Shown in pieces: positions 24,631-34,466 of a DNA stretch of 64,000 bases (its first letter is position 1; each line of letters starts with the position of its first letter). Source of the stretch: Halorubellus salinus (GTDB lineage: Archaea; Halobacteriota; Halobacteria; Halobacteriales; Natrialbaceae); assembly GCF_020567525.1 (NCBI RefSeq), contig NZ_JAJCVI010000003.1, forward strand, positions 496,001-560,000. The letters run 5' to 3'. The position numbers and the translations under genes were made by a program. The notes below the pieces were generated by a model. The model was given only the letters and a program-made list of their open reading frames with translations, was not told where the DNA came from and searched no databases.

Positions 24631-27294
24631 ATGGAATCGGCGCTGGGGCCGCCGGCGGAGATGGCGGAGATAGCCGACGAGTTGACGCCGATGATGAGCC
24701 AGTACTTCGAGTTGACCGACCGGTACGACGACGCGCTGGTGCTCTTCCAGGTCGGGGACTTCTACGAGGCGTTCTGCGACGCGGCGCGCGCGGTCTCGCG
24801 GACGTGCGAGGTGACGCTCACGAAGCGCGAGGACAACACGGGCCGGTACCCGATGGCGGGGATCCCCATCGACAACGCCGAGAGTTACATCGAGCGCCTG
24901 CTCGACGCCGGGTATCGCGTCGCGGTCGCGGACCAGGTGCAGGACCCCGAGGAGACGACGGGGGTCGTCGACCGCGCCGTGACGCGCGTCGTCACGCCGG
25001 GGACGCTCACGGAGGACGAACTCTTAGGTGGGGCGGACAACAACTTCGTCGCCGCGCTCGCGTCCGGGTACGGGCTCGCGGTGCTCGACGTGTCGACGGG
25101 CGACTTCTACGCGACGAACCCGACGTCGCCCGCCGCGGTCGCCGACGAGATCGGGCGGTTCGGGCCCGCGGAGGCGATCGTCGGCCCGGACGTGTCCGCT
25201 GACGCGTTCGACGCGGACTGCATGGTGTCGCCGTACGACGAGACGGCGTTCGAGCGCGAGCGCGCCGCCGACCGCGTCCGCGAGTACTTCGGCGACCCGG
25301 ACGCCCACGGGTTGACCGACGCGGAGGTCCGTGCGTGCGGTGCGTTGCTCTCGTATGCGGAGTACACGCGCGGCGGCGGCGCGGCGGCGACCGGCGAGAT
25401 ACCCGCGGACCCGAGCGAGGCCGACGAACGCGAGCGCCTCGGGTACCTGAATCACCTGACGCACTACGACCCACGCGAGTACGTCGTGCTCGACCCGACC
25501 GCGCTCGAGTCGCTCGAACTGTTCGAGCGCCGGAGCGTCCGCGGCGTCGAGGGCGCGACGCTCGCGGGCGTGCTCGACGAGACCGCGAACGCACTCGGTC
25601 GCCGTCGCCTCACCGAATGGCTCCGCCGGCCGCTCCTCGACCCCGACCGCATCGAGCGCCGGCACGACGCCGTCGCGGAACTCAAGCACGACGTCGTCAC
25701 GCGCGAAGCGCTCCACGACGCGCTCCGGGACGTCTACGACCTGGAACGCCTCATCTCTCGGGTCTCGCGGGGGCGAGCGAACGCCCGCGACCTCCGGTCG
25801 CTGAAGGAGACGCTCGACGTCGTCCCCGAACTGAAGTCCACGCTCGCCGACGCCGACAGCCCGCTCCTCGTCGACGTCCGCGAGGGACTCGACGAACTCG
25901 CGGACGTCCGGGACCTCGTCGGGAGCGCCATCCGCGAGGAACCGCCGATCGAGGTGACCGAGGGCGGCGTCGTCCGCGAAGGGTACGACGCGGACCTCGA
26001 CGAGTTGCGAGCGACGGAACGCGACGGCAAGCAGTGGATCGACGACCTGCAGGCCCGCGAGCGCGAGCGAACGGGCATCGACTCGCTGAAGGTCGGGAAG
26101 AACCAGGTGCACGGGTACTACATCGAGGTGACGAACCCGAACCTTGACGCCGTCCCCGAGGACTACCAGCGACGGCAGACGCTGAAGAACTCCGAGCGGT
26201 TCTACACGCCGGCGCTGAAGGAGCGCGAGGACGAGATCCTGTCGGCTGCCGAGCGTGCCGACGCCCTCGAGTACGAGCTGTTCCGGGACGTGCGGGCGAC
26301 GGTCGGCGAGGAGACCGAGCGCGTCCAGGGGGTCGCGGACCGGGTCGCGCGCCTCGACGTGCTCGTGTCGTTCGCGGACGTCGCGGCGCGGTACGATTAC
26401 TGTCGCCCGTCGTTCTCGGAGACCGGTATCGACGTCGAGGCGGGTCGGCATCCGGTCGTCGAGCGAACCCAGGAGTCGTTCGTTCCGAACGACGTGCACC
26501 TCGACCGCGAGGAGTTCCTCGCGGTCGTCACCGGCCCGAACATGAGCGGGAAGTCGACGTACATGCGGCAGGTTGCGTGCATCTGTATCATGGCGCAGGC
26601 GGGGAGTTTCGTACCGGCGGCGTCCGCGGACCTCCGCGTGGTCGACCGCGTGTTCACGCGCGTGGGCGCGAGCGACGACATCGCTGGCGGGCAGTCGACG
26701 TTCATGGTGGAGATGACCGAGCTCGCGGACATCCTCGCGGAGGCGACGCGGGACTCGCTCGTACTCCTCGACGAGGTGGGTCGGGGAACGAGCACGACGG
26801 ATGGGCTCGCTATCGCGCAGGCGGCGACGGAGTACGTCCACGACGAGGTGGCGGCGGTGACGTTGTTCGCGACGCATCACCACGAGTTGACCGCGGTCGC
26901 CGAGGACCTCTCGGGCGCGTTCAACCTGCACTTCGCGGCGACGGAGACGAGCGACGAGGTCCGGTTCGATCACGCCGTGTCGCGGGGTGCGGCGACGGCG
27001 TCGTACGGCGTCGAGGTCGCGCAGGCGGCTGGCGTCCCGGAGCCCGTTCTGGAACGCTCGCGCGAGCTGCTCGCGGCGAGCGAATCGGTCGACGAGGACG
27101 AGGTCCCTGCGGTCGGTACGGACGCGGCGGGTGCGCCGGAGGATGGCGCGCACGCGACGCTCGACGAGTTCGCGTCGGGGTCGTCGGGGTCTGAGGCGGT
27201 GGCGCGGCGACTTCGCGAGGTGAACGTCGCCGACACGACGCCGATGGAGGCGCTCGCGCTACTCGACGAGCTCAAGCGCGAACTCGGCGACTGA
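24631..27294 (+). CDS. mutS: DNA mismatch repair protein MutS
   Basis: An 887-residue MutS1, started at the ATG at 24631. The mismatch-recognition domain carries VGDFYEAF, where Phe44 and Glu46 are the residues that stack on and contact the mismatched base. The core levers lead to the ATPase with [15 protein letters not shown], the Walker B region [18 protein letters not shown], and THHHEL. The C-terminal 60 residues keep the short helix-turn-helix end ([17 protein letters not shown]). It would start mismatch repair with MutL. No mutL gene follows in this window: the next gene is a TFB, whereas many haloarchaeal genomes place the two together. Confidence 0.97.
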   Translation: MESALGPPAEMAEIADELTPMMSQYFELTDRYDDALVLFQVGDFYEAFCDAARAVSRTCEVTLTKREDNTGRYPMAGIPIDNAESYIERLLDAGYRVAVADQVQDPEETTGVVDRAVTRVVTPGTLTEDELLGGADNNFVAALASGYGLAVLDVSTGDFYATNPTSPAAVADEIGRFGPAEAIVGPDVSADAFDADCMVSPYDETAFERERAADRVREYFGDPDAHGLTDAEVRACGALLSYAEYTRGGGAAATGEIPADPSEADERERLGYLNHLTHYDPREYVVLDPTALESLELFERRSVRGVEGATLAGVLDETANALGRRRLTEWLRRPLLDPDRIERRHDAVAELKHDVVTREALHDALRDVYDLERLISRVSRGRANARDLRSLKETLDVVPELKSTLADADSPLLVDVREGLDELADVRDLVGSAIREEPPIEVTEGGVVREGYDADLDELRATERDGKQWIDDLQARERERTGIDSLKVGKNQVHGYYIEVTNPNLDAVPEDYQRRQTLKNSERFYTPALKEREDEILSAAERADALEYELFRDVRATVGEETERVQGVADRVARLDVLVSFADVAARYDYCRPSFSETGIDVEAGRHPVVERTQESFVPNDVHLDREEFLAVVTGPNMSGKSTYMRQVACICIMAQAGSFVPAASADLRVVDRVFTRVGASDDIAGGQSTFMVEMTELADILAEATRDSLVLLDEVGRGTSTTDGLAIAQAATEYVHDEVAAVTLFATHHHELTAVAEDLSGAFNLHFAATETSDEVRFDHAVSRGAATASYGVEVAQAAGVPEPVLERSRELLAASESVDEDEVPAVGTDAAGAPEDGAHATLDEFASGSSGSEAVARRLREVNVADTTPMEALALLDELKRELGD

Positions 27295-27302
27295 CGCAGG
27301 GT

Positions 27303-27318
27303 ACCCAACTGGTTGGGT
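27303..27318. terminator. Inverted repeat just after mutS
   Basis: ACCCAAC (27303-27309), TG, GTTGGGT (27312-27318) starts 8 bp after the mutS stop codon and is followed by CCACTTTTCC. It fits either a transcript-end hairpin or a protein-binding palindrome; position favours the former. Confidence 0.4.
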
Positions 27319-27522
27319 GCAGTCCACTTTTCCGATGGCACTGTACGAGTAGTTGCATCACCCACCAGGGCAACGATGCACACTCCGGCCGACCGGTGAG
27401 TGGAGCCGCGTCGCCGGCGGACTGCCGGACGGTCGGGGTGCCCACCTCGGCCGAACCCGGTGGACGTGACTCCGGTACCCCGCCAACGTAGTGTGTTACT
27501 ATCTTCGTAGTCGCCAGCCGAT

Positions 27523-27533
27523 ACTATTATAGT
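27523..27533 (+). promoter_or_regulatory. AT-rich palindrome in the TFB upstream region
   Basis: ACTATTATAGT (27523-27533) is a perfect inverted repeat within the most AT-rich part of the 294-bp mutS-tfb gap, about 60 bp before the TFB ATG. It contains a TATA-like core and may be both promoter and binding site for a regulator. No gene is seen in the rest of the gap. Confidence 0.4.
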
Positions 27534-27588
27534 AGTACAGATTCTACGTGGTAGTACACAACGGGCCCGGCCGCCCGGAGCTATACCG

Positions 27589-28611
27589 ATGACAGAAACG
27601 ACGTTCACGACGCTGACCGAGCGGGGTCGTACCGAGCGCGAGGGTGCCACCCGGCGACGCGAAGAGGGGACCCAACGCGAGACCACCGACGAGGCCGTCG
27701 ACGAGGAGACCTGCCCGGAGTGCGACGGCAAACTCCAGGCCGACGAGACCCACGGCGAGACGACGTGCCGCGACTGCGGACTCGTCGTGGACGAGAACGA
27801 GGTCGACCGCGGCCCCGAGTGGCGCGCGTTCGACAGCCAGGAGAAGAACGAGAAGTCCCGCGTGGGCGCGCCGACGACGAACCTCATGCACGACAAGGGG
27901 CTCTCGTCGGTCATCGACTGGCAGAACAAGGACGCCTACGGCGGGCAGCTCTCGGCGCGCAAGCGCCAGCAGATGCAGCGCCTCCGCACGTGGGACGAGC
28001 GCTTCCGCGCGAAGAGCGCGAAGGACCGCAACCTCAAGCAAGCGCTCGGCGAGATCGAGCGGATGTCGAGCGCGCTCGACCTCCCGGACACCGTCGCGGA
28101 GACGGCCGGCGTCATCTACCGGCGCGCACTCGAGGAGGACCTCCTCCCGGGTCGCTCCATCGAGGCGGTCGCCACGGCGTCCGTGTACGCGGCCGCACGC
28201 CAGTCCGACGTCCCGCGGAGTCTCGACGAGTTCGAGCCCGTGAGTCGCGTCGACCGCCGCGAGTTCGCTCGCGCGTACCGGTACGTCGCCCGCGAGCTCG
28301 AACTCGCGATGGAGCCGACGAACCCCGACGACTTCCTGCCGCGGTTCTGCTCCGAACTCGGCGCGAGCGAGGAACTCAAGCGTCGCGCGACGGACCTCCT
28401 GTCGGCTGGGAAGCGCGCGCACGTCCACAGCGGCAAGAGTCCCTCCGGGCTCGCCGCAGCCGCGATCTACGCGGCGAGTCGCCTCCTCGACCAGGAGTTC
28501 ACACAGGAGGAGGTCGCCGAGGTCGCGGACGTCAGCGCCGTCACCATCCGGAGTCGCTACCGCGAGCTGCTCCGGGCTGCGGACGACCAGCACTACGCGA
28601 CCGCCGACTGA
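27589..28611 (+). CDS. tfb: Transcription initiation factor IIB (TFB)
   Basis: A 340-residue TFB. The N-terminal zinc ribbon uses Cys42, Cys45, Cys60 and Cys63 (CPECD and CRDCG), followed by the B-finger region GPEWRAFDSQEKNEKSRVGAP and the linker. Two cyclin-like repeats fill residues about 135-335, with the second ending in the BRE-binding helix-turn-helix (EVAEVADVSAVTIRSRYREL). It recruits RNA polymerase to TBP-bound promoters. Forty acidic/basic residues before the ribbon are longer than usual. Haloarchaea carry several TFB paralogues, each serving a subset of promoters, so which regulon this one serves is unknown. Confidence 0.96.
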   Translation: MTETTFTTLTERGRTEREGATRRREEGTQRETTDEAVDEETCPECDGKLQADETHGETTCRDCGLVVDENEVDRGPEWRAFDSQEKNEKSRVGAPTTNLMHDKGLSSVIDWQNKDAYGGQLSARKRQQMQRLRTWDERFRAKSAKDRNLKQALGEIERMSSALDLPDTVAETAGVIYRRALEEDLLPGRSIEAVATASVYAAARQSDVPRSLDEFEPVSRVDRREFARAYRYVARELELAMEPTNPDDFLPRFCSELGASEELKRRATDLLSAGKRAHVHSGKSPSGLAAAAIYAASRLLDQEFTQEEVAEVADVSAVTIRSRYRELLRAADDQHYATAD

Positions 28612-28750
28612 GCTCCCCCGCGGACCGACTGCTCCCGCGACCACCTGCTCCCACAGGCCGCAGCAGTCGGGCCACGCACCACGGGCGGCCGTCGAGTAAC
28701 GACTTTCAGTACGCGATTGTAACCACCGAGAAAGCAATGGACCGAACGAG

Positions 28751-29587
28751 ATGGCAACCATGACCGAGTACGGCACCGTCGACGCCGTCCCCGAGACCGA
28801 GGAACTCCTAGAGGCGCTCGGGTTCACGGAGTACGAGGCGAAGTGCTTCGTGGCGGCGACGCGCGTCGGCACAGGCACCGCAAAGGAGGTGAGCGAGGTC
28901 GCGGACGTTCCGCGGGCTCGCGTCTACGACTGCATGGATTCGCTCGCCGAACGCGGGCTCGTCGACGTGCAGGAGGCGAACCCGAAGAAGTATCGTGCGG
29001 TGCGACCGGAGACCGCGGTCGCGACGCTCCACCGGGCGTTCGAGACGCGGTTCGACCGGTTGAACGAGCTGTTACCGGAGTTGCACGCGACGGCGCGCGA
29101 GTCCGAGGACGACGACGTCTGGGTCATCGAGGGCGGTGCGGACGTCGCGGAACGCATGGTGGCGTTGATCGATGACGCCGACGAGTCGGTCGTCGTCGCC
29201 ATCGGTGCGGAAGGACTGCTCAGCGAGGAGCTGGTGGCCGCGCTCGTCGCGGCGACCGAACGCGGCGTGTCGGTGACGGTCGGGTCTCCAGGGGAACCGA
29301 TCCGCGACCGGGTGATGGCGGCGCTCCCGGACGCGACGGTGCAGGAGACGTGGACGTGGTGGAAGTCCTTCCCCATCCGACCCGGTGCGGTGTCGAGCGT
29401 CCTGCTCGTGGACGGCCGGGCGCTCCTCGTGAGTAGCGACGACCCGGGGTCGCTCCCCGGCCGCGAGGGCCATCGCGCGGTGTGGACGGACGGCGCGAAC
29501 ACGCCGCTGGTCGGATTGCTTCGACCGCTCCTGGAACGAGCGGTCCGCGGCGAGGCACAGACGACGGGCGAACCGTCGCCCGTCTAG
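28751..29587 (+). CDS. TrmB family transcription regulator
   Basis: A 278-residue protein. Residues about 15-80 form the TrmB winged helix (LLEALGFTEYEAKCFVAATRVGTGTAKEVSEVADVPRARVYDCM), which is the standard TrmB opening. Residues about 85-115 are a coiled-coil dimerisation helix, and the C-terminal part (from DDVWVIEGGADVAERMVALIDDADESVVV) matches the phospholipase D-like regulator domain of haloarchaeal TrmB-type proteins (TrmB_C2), not the sugar-binding domain of TrmB itself. The ATG at 28751 is preferred, with a second at 28760. Targets are unknown; no sugar-transport gene is near. Confidence 0.88.
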   Translation: MATMTEYGTVDAVPETEELLEALGFTEYEAKCFVAATRVGTGTAKEVSEVADVPRARVYDCMDSLAERGLVDVQEANPKKYRAVRPETAVATLHRAFETRFDRLNELLPELHATARESEDDDVWVIEGGADVAERMVALIDDADESVVVAIGAEGLLSEELVAALVAATERGVSVTVGSPGEPIRDRVMAALPDATVQETWTWWKSFPIRPGAVSSVLLVDGRALLVSSDDPGSLPGREGHRAVWTDGANTPLVGLLRPLLERAVRGEAQTTGEPSPV

Positions 29588-29638
29588 GACGACCCCTCGC
29601 TCGTGTAGGAAGAACCGGTTCTGGCGACGAACCTGGTT

Positions 29639-30103
29639 TCAGTCCATCTCGACGACGTTCCCGCACTCGGGGCACTCGAGGTGCTGGCCGTCGCTCGTCA
29701 TCACGAACTGGAGCGAGTCGGCGTCCCCGCAGTCGCGGCACTCCATGGGGACGCGAACGTCCGTGCTCCCCTTCGGGGCGCCGAGTGCCAGCACGACGGC
29801 GTCCGCGTCGCCCTGGTTCTCGCTCGTCTGGTACTCGCCGGGCGCGAACCGGATGGCTTCGTCCGGACCGACCGCGTGCTCGCCGTCTGGCGTCTGGAAC
29901 GTCACCGTGCCGTCGACGACGTAGAACACCTCCTCCTGATCCATGTGCGCGTGCATCCCGCCCGAGAGCGATTGCTCGGGTTCGAGTCGGTAGTAGTTGA
30001 TCGCGAGGTCGGTCGCGTTCAGTTCGTCGGTGAGTGCGCGCCGGTCGACGTCCTCGCCGGCGAAGAACCGCGGTTCGACGTCGTCGATGTCGACGTGCTC
30101 CAT
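29639..30103 (-). CDS. Cupin domain protein with C-terminal zinc ribbon
   Basis: A 154-residue protein starting at the ATG at 30101-30103. Residues about 30-100 are a cupin barrel with the metal-binding motif GGMHAHMDQEEVFYVVDG and the second motif region APGEYQTSENQGDADAVVLALG. The last 35 residues hold two Cys pairs (CRDCG and CPECG) that would bind one zinc. The fusion of a small cupin and a treble-clef or rubredoxin-like ribbon occurs in haloarchaea without a known reaction. It is convergent with the TrmB gene and about 120 bp downstream of the nucS stop. Confidence 0.85.
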   Translation of the reverse strand: MEHVDIDDVEPRFFAGEDVDRRALTDELNATDLAINYYRLEPEQSLSGGMHAHMDQEEVFYVVDGTVTFQTPDGEHAVGPDEAIRFAPGEYQTSENQGDADAVVLALGAPKGSTDVRVPMECRDCGDADSLQFVMTSDGQHLECPECGNVVEMD

Positions 30104-30221
30104 GCCGACGGCTACTGGACTCTCCCGTGAATCGTTTCCGGTCCACCGCAACTGCTTCCGGTTCCGGCCCCGGACCGAGCGCCGCTACCGGACCGCCGAC
30201 GCGACGCCGATTCGGTCCACG

Positions 30222-30959
30222 TCACTCGCCTGGTGGGTCGACGGCGGCGAAGTCCAGGTCGTGATCGTCGAGGAGGCGTCTCGCACGCGGCGTGAGTCCG
30301 GGTGCGACGAGGACGCCGCGCGGGGTGGCGTCGCCGTGGAGGTCGGTCGCGAGCGCGTCCACGTAGCGAGCGAGCTGCGAGACGGCGGCCGGCCCGGCTC
30401 GTTCGCGCTTGAGTTCGAGCACCACCGGCTGCCCGTCCGCGGCTTCGGCGTACACGTCGACGGGGCCGGCTGGCGTGTCGCGCTCCGTCGCGAGCGGACG
30501 CAGTCCGGGTTCGACGAGCTCGGGCTGCTCGAGAATCCGGTCCTTGAGGTCGGCTTCGGTCCCGCTCGGCGCGCCGGTCGCGTGCTCGTCGACGTGGAAC
30601 GCGGTCGCGAGGTCGATGGCGTCGAACGTGACGACGAGCTGGTCGTCGCCCGCGACCGGTCCGGCGGCGAGGACGAGCGCGTCCGCGTCGTCGTCGAGTG
30701 TCACGTCGATGCGTTCGCCGTCCGGTTGCGGGTGAAGCGGTCGATGGCCACCGGGGCCGTGCACGAGGGCGGTTCCATCCGGCTTGCAGGTGGCGTGCCG
30801 ACGCGCCCGCGGGTGCTCGCGGCTGGCGCGTGTCGTCGACGCGACGGTGCACGCGCCGACGAGCGTGACGTACCGGCCCGCGTCGAGCGCGTCCTCGACG
30901 AACGACGTCGCTCTCGACGTGGTCGGGTCCCGGAGCGTCCGGACGGCCTCGTCTGACAC
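30222..30959 (-). CDS. nucS: Mismatch/branched-DNA endonuclease NucS (EndoMS)
   Basis: A 245-residue protein started at the GTG at 30957-30959 (VSDEAVRTLRDP), which fits the family length. The N-terminal domain is a beta-rich ssDNA-binding and dimerisation part (YVTLVGACTVAS, then VTLDDDADALVLAAG). The C-terminal RecB-like nuclease carries the catalytic set: Asp in AGPVDVYAEA, Glu-x-Lys in VVLELKRERAG, and QLARYVDAL. EndoMS/NucS cuts both strands around G-T, T-T and G-G mismatches in archaea and actinobacteria and interacts with the sliding clamp. It lies 25 bp downstream of the DUF6735 gene on the same strand and probably shares its transcript. Confidence 0.92.
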   Translation of the reverse strand: MSDEAVRTLRDPTTSRATSFVEDALDAGRYVTLVGACTVASTTRASREHPRARRHATCKPDGTALVHGPGGHRPLHPQPDGERIDVTLDDDADALVLAAGPVAGDDQLVVTFDAIDLATAFHVDEHATGAPSGTEADLKDRILEQPELVEPGLRPLATERDTPAGPVDVYAEAADGQPVVLELKRERAGPAAVSQLARYVDALATDLHGDATPRGVLVAPGLTPRARRLLDDHDLDFAAVDPPGE

Positions 30960-30984
30960 GACCGGTCGTTGTCGCGGCCGATGG

Positions 30985-31524
30985 TTAAGCCTCTCGCGTC
31001 CGCGGCGGTATCCGCTCGACGCGTCGTCCGTCCACGTCCGCAACGAGCGCGTCGTAGAGGCGTCGATGCGCTCGCGCTCGCTCAGCGTCGTCGACGGTCG
31101 CGTCCGTACTCGGAAGTCCGGTCGCGCTCGCGCCGCGCCGCCACGCTCGCAGCTCCCGGGCATCGACGCTCGGGTCGCGTTCTCGGCGGAGCGACACCAG
31201 CGCGCCACCGTACGCGGCCGTCGGAGCGTCACGCCAGAACGCGAGGGGTTCGAACGCGCGAACGCAGTACGTCTCACTGACGACGAAGACCGCCTCGTGC
31301 GCGATCGGGTCGACGTACTCGGCGGCCAACGCGCCGAGGTCCTCGGCCACGCCGAGCGGTCCCGGCCTGACCCGGGACGGGCCGTTGTCGCTGCGCACGC
31401 CGCCCAGCGGCGTCGAGTCGGTGATCGCTTCCAGCAACCGGTAGCCGCAGGCACCCCACTGCGAGTACCGGACGGTGAAGCCGCCGGTCGGTCGTTCGTA
31501 CCCGACGAGCGCTCGATGCCCCAC
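30985..31524 (-). CDS. DUF6735 family protein
   Basis: A 179-residue protein started at the GTG at 31522-31524, giving VGHRALVGYERPTGGFTVRYSQWG, which is the conserved opening I associate with the haloarchaeal DUF6735 family. The rest is a mix of helices and strands with AAEYVDPIAHEAVFVVSETYCVRAFEPLAFWRD in the middle and an Arg-rich end. Function is unknown. It immediately precedes nucS with a 25-bp gap, so it may be linked to DNA repair. The much longer open frame on this strand upstream is antisense to the beta-propeller gene and not part of it. Confidence 0.8.
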   Translation of the reverse strand: MGHRALVGYERPTGGFTVRYSQWGACGYRLLEAITDSTPLGGVRSDNGPSRVRPGPLGVAEDLGALAAEYVDPIAHEAVFVVSETYCVRAFEPLAFWRDAPTAAYGGALVSLRRERDPSVDARELRAWRRGASATGLPSTDATVDDAERARAHRRLYDALVADVDGRRVERIPPRTREA

Positions 31525-31710
31525 TATCGCTCCCTCCGAGCGTGCATGGCGACCGTGGCCGCGTCCTCGTACTTGAACGAACGCCCGGTCGAACCGTCGG
31601 CCGCCGTCGGCAGCGTCGACACGCCGGTTCGCGCTGCCGTACCCCTCGTTCAGCCGACGCGAGGCTGTAACGTATTTGTGTGTTCGCTGCCTGGGTGGTT
31701 TCCAACGGGT

Positions 31711-33363
31711 ATGTCCAGCGAGACGAACGTGGACGACGGGGTGGCGTCGTGGGAGTCCGAACAGGGGGCTGACGCCGAGGAACCGACGGACGGAACGAAC
31801 GACGAACCGGGTACGGGTGACCGTTCGGTCGCCGAGTACACGGAACCGACGAGACGCGCGGTGCTCGCGGCGACGTCGGGGGTGGTCGGCGCGTTCGGTC
31901 TCACCAGTGCGACCGCGACTGCACGTGCTGGGGCGAGGACCGCACAGCGATCTTCGACGGACGACGGCGTGGACACGCCGACGGAATGGCTGATGAACGG
32001 ATTCGACCTCCGGAACACGCGGTTCCCGAGGAACGCGACCGCGCCGACGGGGTCCATCGAGGAACGCTGGTCGTTCGACGTGAGCGTCGACCACGTGAAC
32101 GGCGGGTCCTACAAGACCGGTCGCGTCGAGTACGCCCCACCCATCGTCGTCGACGGGATGGTCCTCGTCGGCGACGGGTCGCTGCGCTCCGACCGGAACT
32201 ACCTGCACGCCATCGACAAGGACTCCGGGGAGCACGTCTGGCGCAGACGGATGCCCGAGATGAACACCTCGCCGGCCGTCGGCGAGGGGCGCGTGTTCGC
32301 GGCAGGGAACGCGTCGTTCGTCGTCGGCCTCGACCTCGAGACGGGGAGAGAACAGTGGAAGTGGGGGACTGGCGACGTCGTTCGGTCGTCCCCGAAGTAC
32401 CACGAGGGGAGCGTGTACGTGGGGAGCGACGACGGGACGTTCTACGCGCTCGACCCCGGCAAGGGCTTCAGTCAGTGGGAGCACGACACCACGGACGACG
32501 CCAGCAACCTGCGGATGTACGGCAGTCAGCCGATCCACGACGGACTGGTGTACGTGAACACGTGGGCGCCACAGGGCGGGCCGTCGTTCCTGTACGCGCT
32601 CGACGTCGAGGACGGCGGCGAGGAGTGGACGCACCAGCTCTCGACAAACGGTGGTGGAGCGGCCCCGCCCGCAGTCGGCGACGACTATCTGTTCGTCCCG
32701 AACGGAGGACGGAACCGGATGGTGGCGTTCGAACTCGGGAGTCACGACCCCGTCTGGGAGAAGGGTGACTTCGACTTCGGCCCGCGGAACGGCGCGGCGG
32801 TCGCTGACTGCCGGGTGTTCGTCGGGTCCCAGGGCGGGCACGTGACGGCGATGGACGTGGAGACCGGCGAGTGGGCGTGGCGGTCGGATACGCGCGCGGC
32901 GGTCGAGATGCCGGTGATGGTGGCGAACGGGACGGTGTACGCGGTCGACCAGGAGGGCTGGCTGTACGGGTTCGCGGTACAGGGTGGCGGGAAGCGCTTC
33001 GAGTACGAGATCGGGGAGCAGGCGTCGACGACGCCGCGGGCGGTCGACGGCGACCTGTTCGTGGCCTCGAACAAGGACGTGCAGCGCTTGACCGGGGACG
33101 CTGGGTCGTTCTCCATCGACCCGGTATGCGAGGTCGAGCAGCGGACGACGTCTACGACGAACGCGCAGACGGGGGAACCGACGGCGACGTCGACGACGGC
33201 ACCGACGGGGACGACCGGTGCGGACGATACGGACGCGGCCGAGACGACGACGTCGGGGAGCGGTGGGCTGCCCGGGTTCGGGCTTGCTGCCGGGGCGAGT
33301 GCGCTCGCAGCGGCTGCCGGTGTCGCGCTACGGCGTGCTCGACGCGAGGACGACGTCGAGTGA
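31711..33363 (+). CDS. Exported PQQ-like beta-propeller protein with PGF-CTERM anchor
   Basis: A 550-residue protein starting at the ATG at 31711. A 45-residue acidic N-terminus precedes the twin-arginine signal (TRRAVLAATSGVVGAFG, Arg48-Arg49), an unusually long n-region. The core, residues about 90-465, is built of PQQ-like propeller repeats (LHAIDKDSGEHVWRRRMP, GLDLETGREQWKWGTG, YALDVEDGGEEWTHQL, AMDVETGEWAWRSD), often protein scaffolds rather than dehydrogenases. A Thr/Ala-rich spacer leads to GGLPGFGLAAGASALAAAAG and terminal Arg residues, a PGF-CTERM signal processed by archaeosortase A. It should therefore sit lipid-anchored on the outer cell surface. Confidence 0.9.
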   Translation: MSSETNVDDGVASWESEQGADAEEPTDGTNDEPGTGDRSVAEYTEPTRRAVLAATSGVVGAFGLTSATATARAGARTAQRSSTDDGVDTPTEWLMNGFDLRNTRFPRNATAPTGSIEERWSFDVSVDHVNGGSYKTGRVEYAPPIVVDGMVLVGDGSLRSDRNYLHAIDKDSGEHVWRRRMPEMNTSPAVGEGRVFAAGNASFVVGLDLETGREQWKWGTGDVVRSSPKYHEGSVYVGSDDGTFYALDPGKGFSQWEHDTTDDASNLRMYGSQPIHDGLVYVNTWAPQGGPSFLYALDVEDGGEEWTHQLSTNGGGAAPPAVGDDYLFVPNGGRNRMVAFELGSHDPVWEKGDFDFGPRNGAAVADCRVFVGSQGGHVTAMDVETGEWAWRSDTRAAVEMPVMVANGTVYAVDQEGWLYGFAVQGGGKRFEYEIGEQASTTPRAVDGDLFVASNKDVQRLTGDAGSFSIDPVCEVEQRTTSTTNAQTGEPTATSTTAPTGTTGADDTDAAETTTSGSGGLPGFGLAAGASALAAAAGVALRRARREDDVE

Positions 33364-33448
33364 GGCGACGCGGACGGTCCCGACTCGGAGTGAGCGATAG
33401 TCGACCGAAAGCCGGCCCTTGAAGAGCGCTGCGGGCGAACCGGGAGCT

Positions 33449-34381
33449 ATGGCTGTATTCACGGACCCGCCGGCGTGGCGACCGACGAGCGAGGACCCGG
33501 TCGACAACCAGTTCGGGCACGTCGTCGAGGGGACGACGCTCGACGACGCGGACGCGTTCGACGCGGTGCTCGTCGGCGTCCCGTACGACGGCGCCGTCAT
33601 CTCGCGGCAGGGAGCGAGCGAGGGCCCGAGCGCGATCCGCGGGGCGCTCGCGAGCACGAAGACGCATCACTTCGACGCCGGTCCCGTGACTTCGGTGGGC
33701 GACCTCGGGGACGTTGGCGTCCCGCAGGGGCCGACGGCGATGGTGCAGTCCGCGATCGCGGACACGACCCGCGACGTCCACGAACTGGATGCGACGCCGG
33801 TGTTCCTCGGGGGCGACAACTCGACGACGTACGCGAACGCCAGCCCGTTGCTCGACGCGGCCGTCGGCGCGGAGAGCGAGTCCCTGGGGGTCGTGAGCTT
33901 CGACGCGCACCTGGACTGCCGGCAGGTCCGCGGCGACCCGACGAGCGGGTCGCCGTACCGGCAGCTGCACGACGACGGCATGGACGCACTCGCCGTCGTC
34001 GGCGCCCGGCACTTCGAGACGTCGACCGGCTACCACGACTTCGTGCGCGACAACGACTACGAGATCGTGACCGCCGAGGAGGTCGGCGACGACGACGTCG
34101 AGGCCGCCGACCGTGCGCTCGACTCGCTCGGCGACGTCGACCAGATATACGTCAGCGTCGACATCGACGTCCTCGACGCCCCCTACCAGGGGTCGAGTGC
34201 GCCCACGCCCGGCGGCATCACGACGCGCGAGCTGTTCCGGATGGTGCGCATCGCCGCGAGCGACGACCGCGTCGCCGGGTTCGAGGTCGTCGAGACCGCA
34301 CCGCCGCTCGAGGAGTCCGGTCGAACGGTCGACGCGGCCGCACGGACGGTCGCGCACTTCCTCGCCGGCCACGGAACCTGA
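33449..34381 (+). CDS. hutG: Arginase/agmatinase family hydrolase, probable formimidoylglutamase
   Basis: A 310-residue ureohydrolase-fold enzyme starting at the ATG at 33449. Metal-binding motifs are [10 protein letters not shown] and [11 protein letters not shown], each contributing Asp and His ligands. The first motif reads [11 protein letters not shown], with Asn where agmatinases have His in GGDHS. The family hydrolyses guanidino or formimino groups with two Mn2+. I favour formimidoylglutamase (last step of histidine degradation, giving glutamate and formamide) because a histidine ammonia-lyase lies in the same window, but hutU and hutI are absent nearby and an agmatinase-like role cannot be excluded. 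The symbol is therefore tentative. Confidence 0.78.
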   Translation: MAVFTDPPAWRPTSEDPVDNQFGHVVEGTTLDDADAFDAVLVGVPYDGAVISRQGASEGPSAIRGALASTKTHHFDAGPVTSVGDLGDVGVPQGPTAMVQSAIADTTRDVHELDATPVFLGGDNSTTYANASPLLDAAVGAESESLGVVSFDAHLDCRQVRGDPTSGSPYRQLHDDGMDALAVVGARHFETSTGYHDFVRDNDYEIVTAEEVGDDDVEAADRALDSLGDVDQIYVSVDIDVLDAPYQGSSAPTPGGITTRELFRMVRIAASDDRVAGFEVVETAPPLEESGRTVDAAARTVAHFLAGHGT

Positions 34382-34466
34382 AACGACCATCGTTCCAGCC
34401 CCGACGGACCACGCCGTTCCCGCGACGCCGGGTAAGTTTCAAGTCCCTGATGCACGTCGCTCGGGC

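Noticed and set aside
31524-32841. Extension of the DUF6735 gene to a 618-codon protein
   Set aside because: The extra sequence is antisense to the exported beta-propeller gene, and the family start at GTG 31522-31524 is clear.
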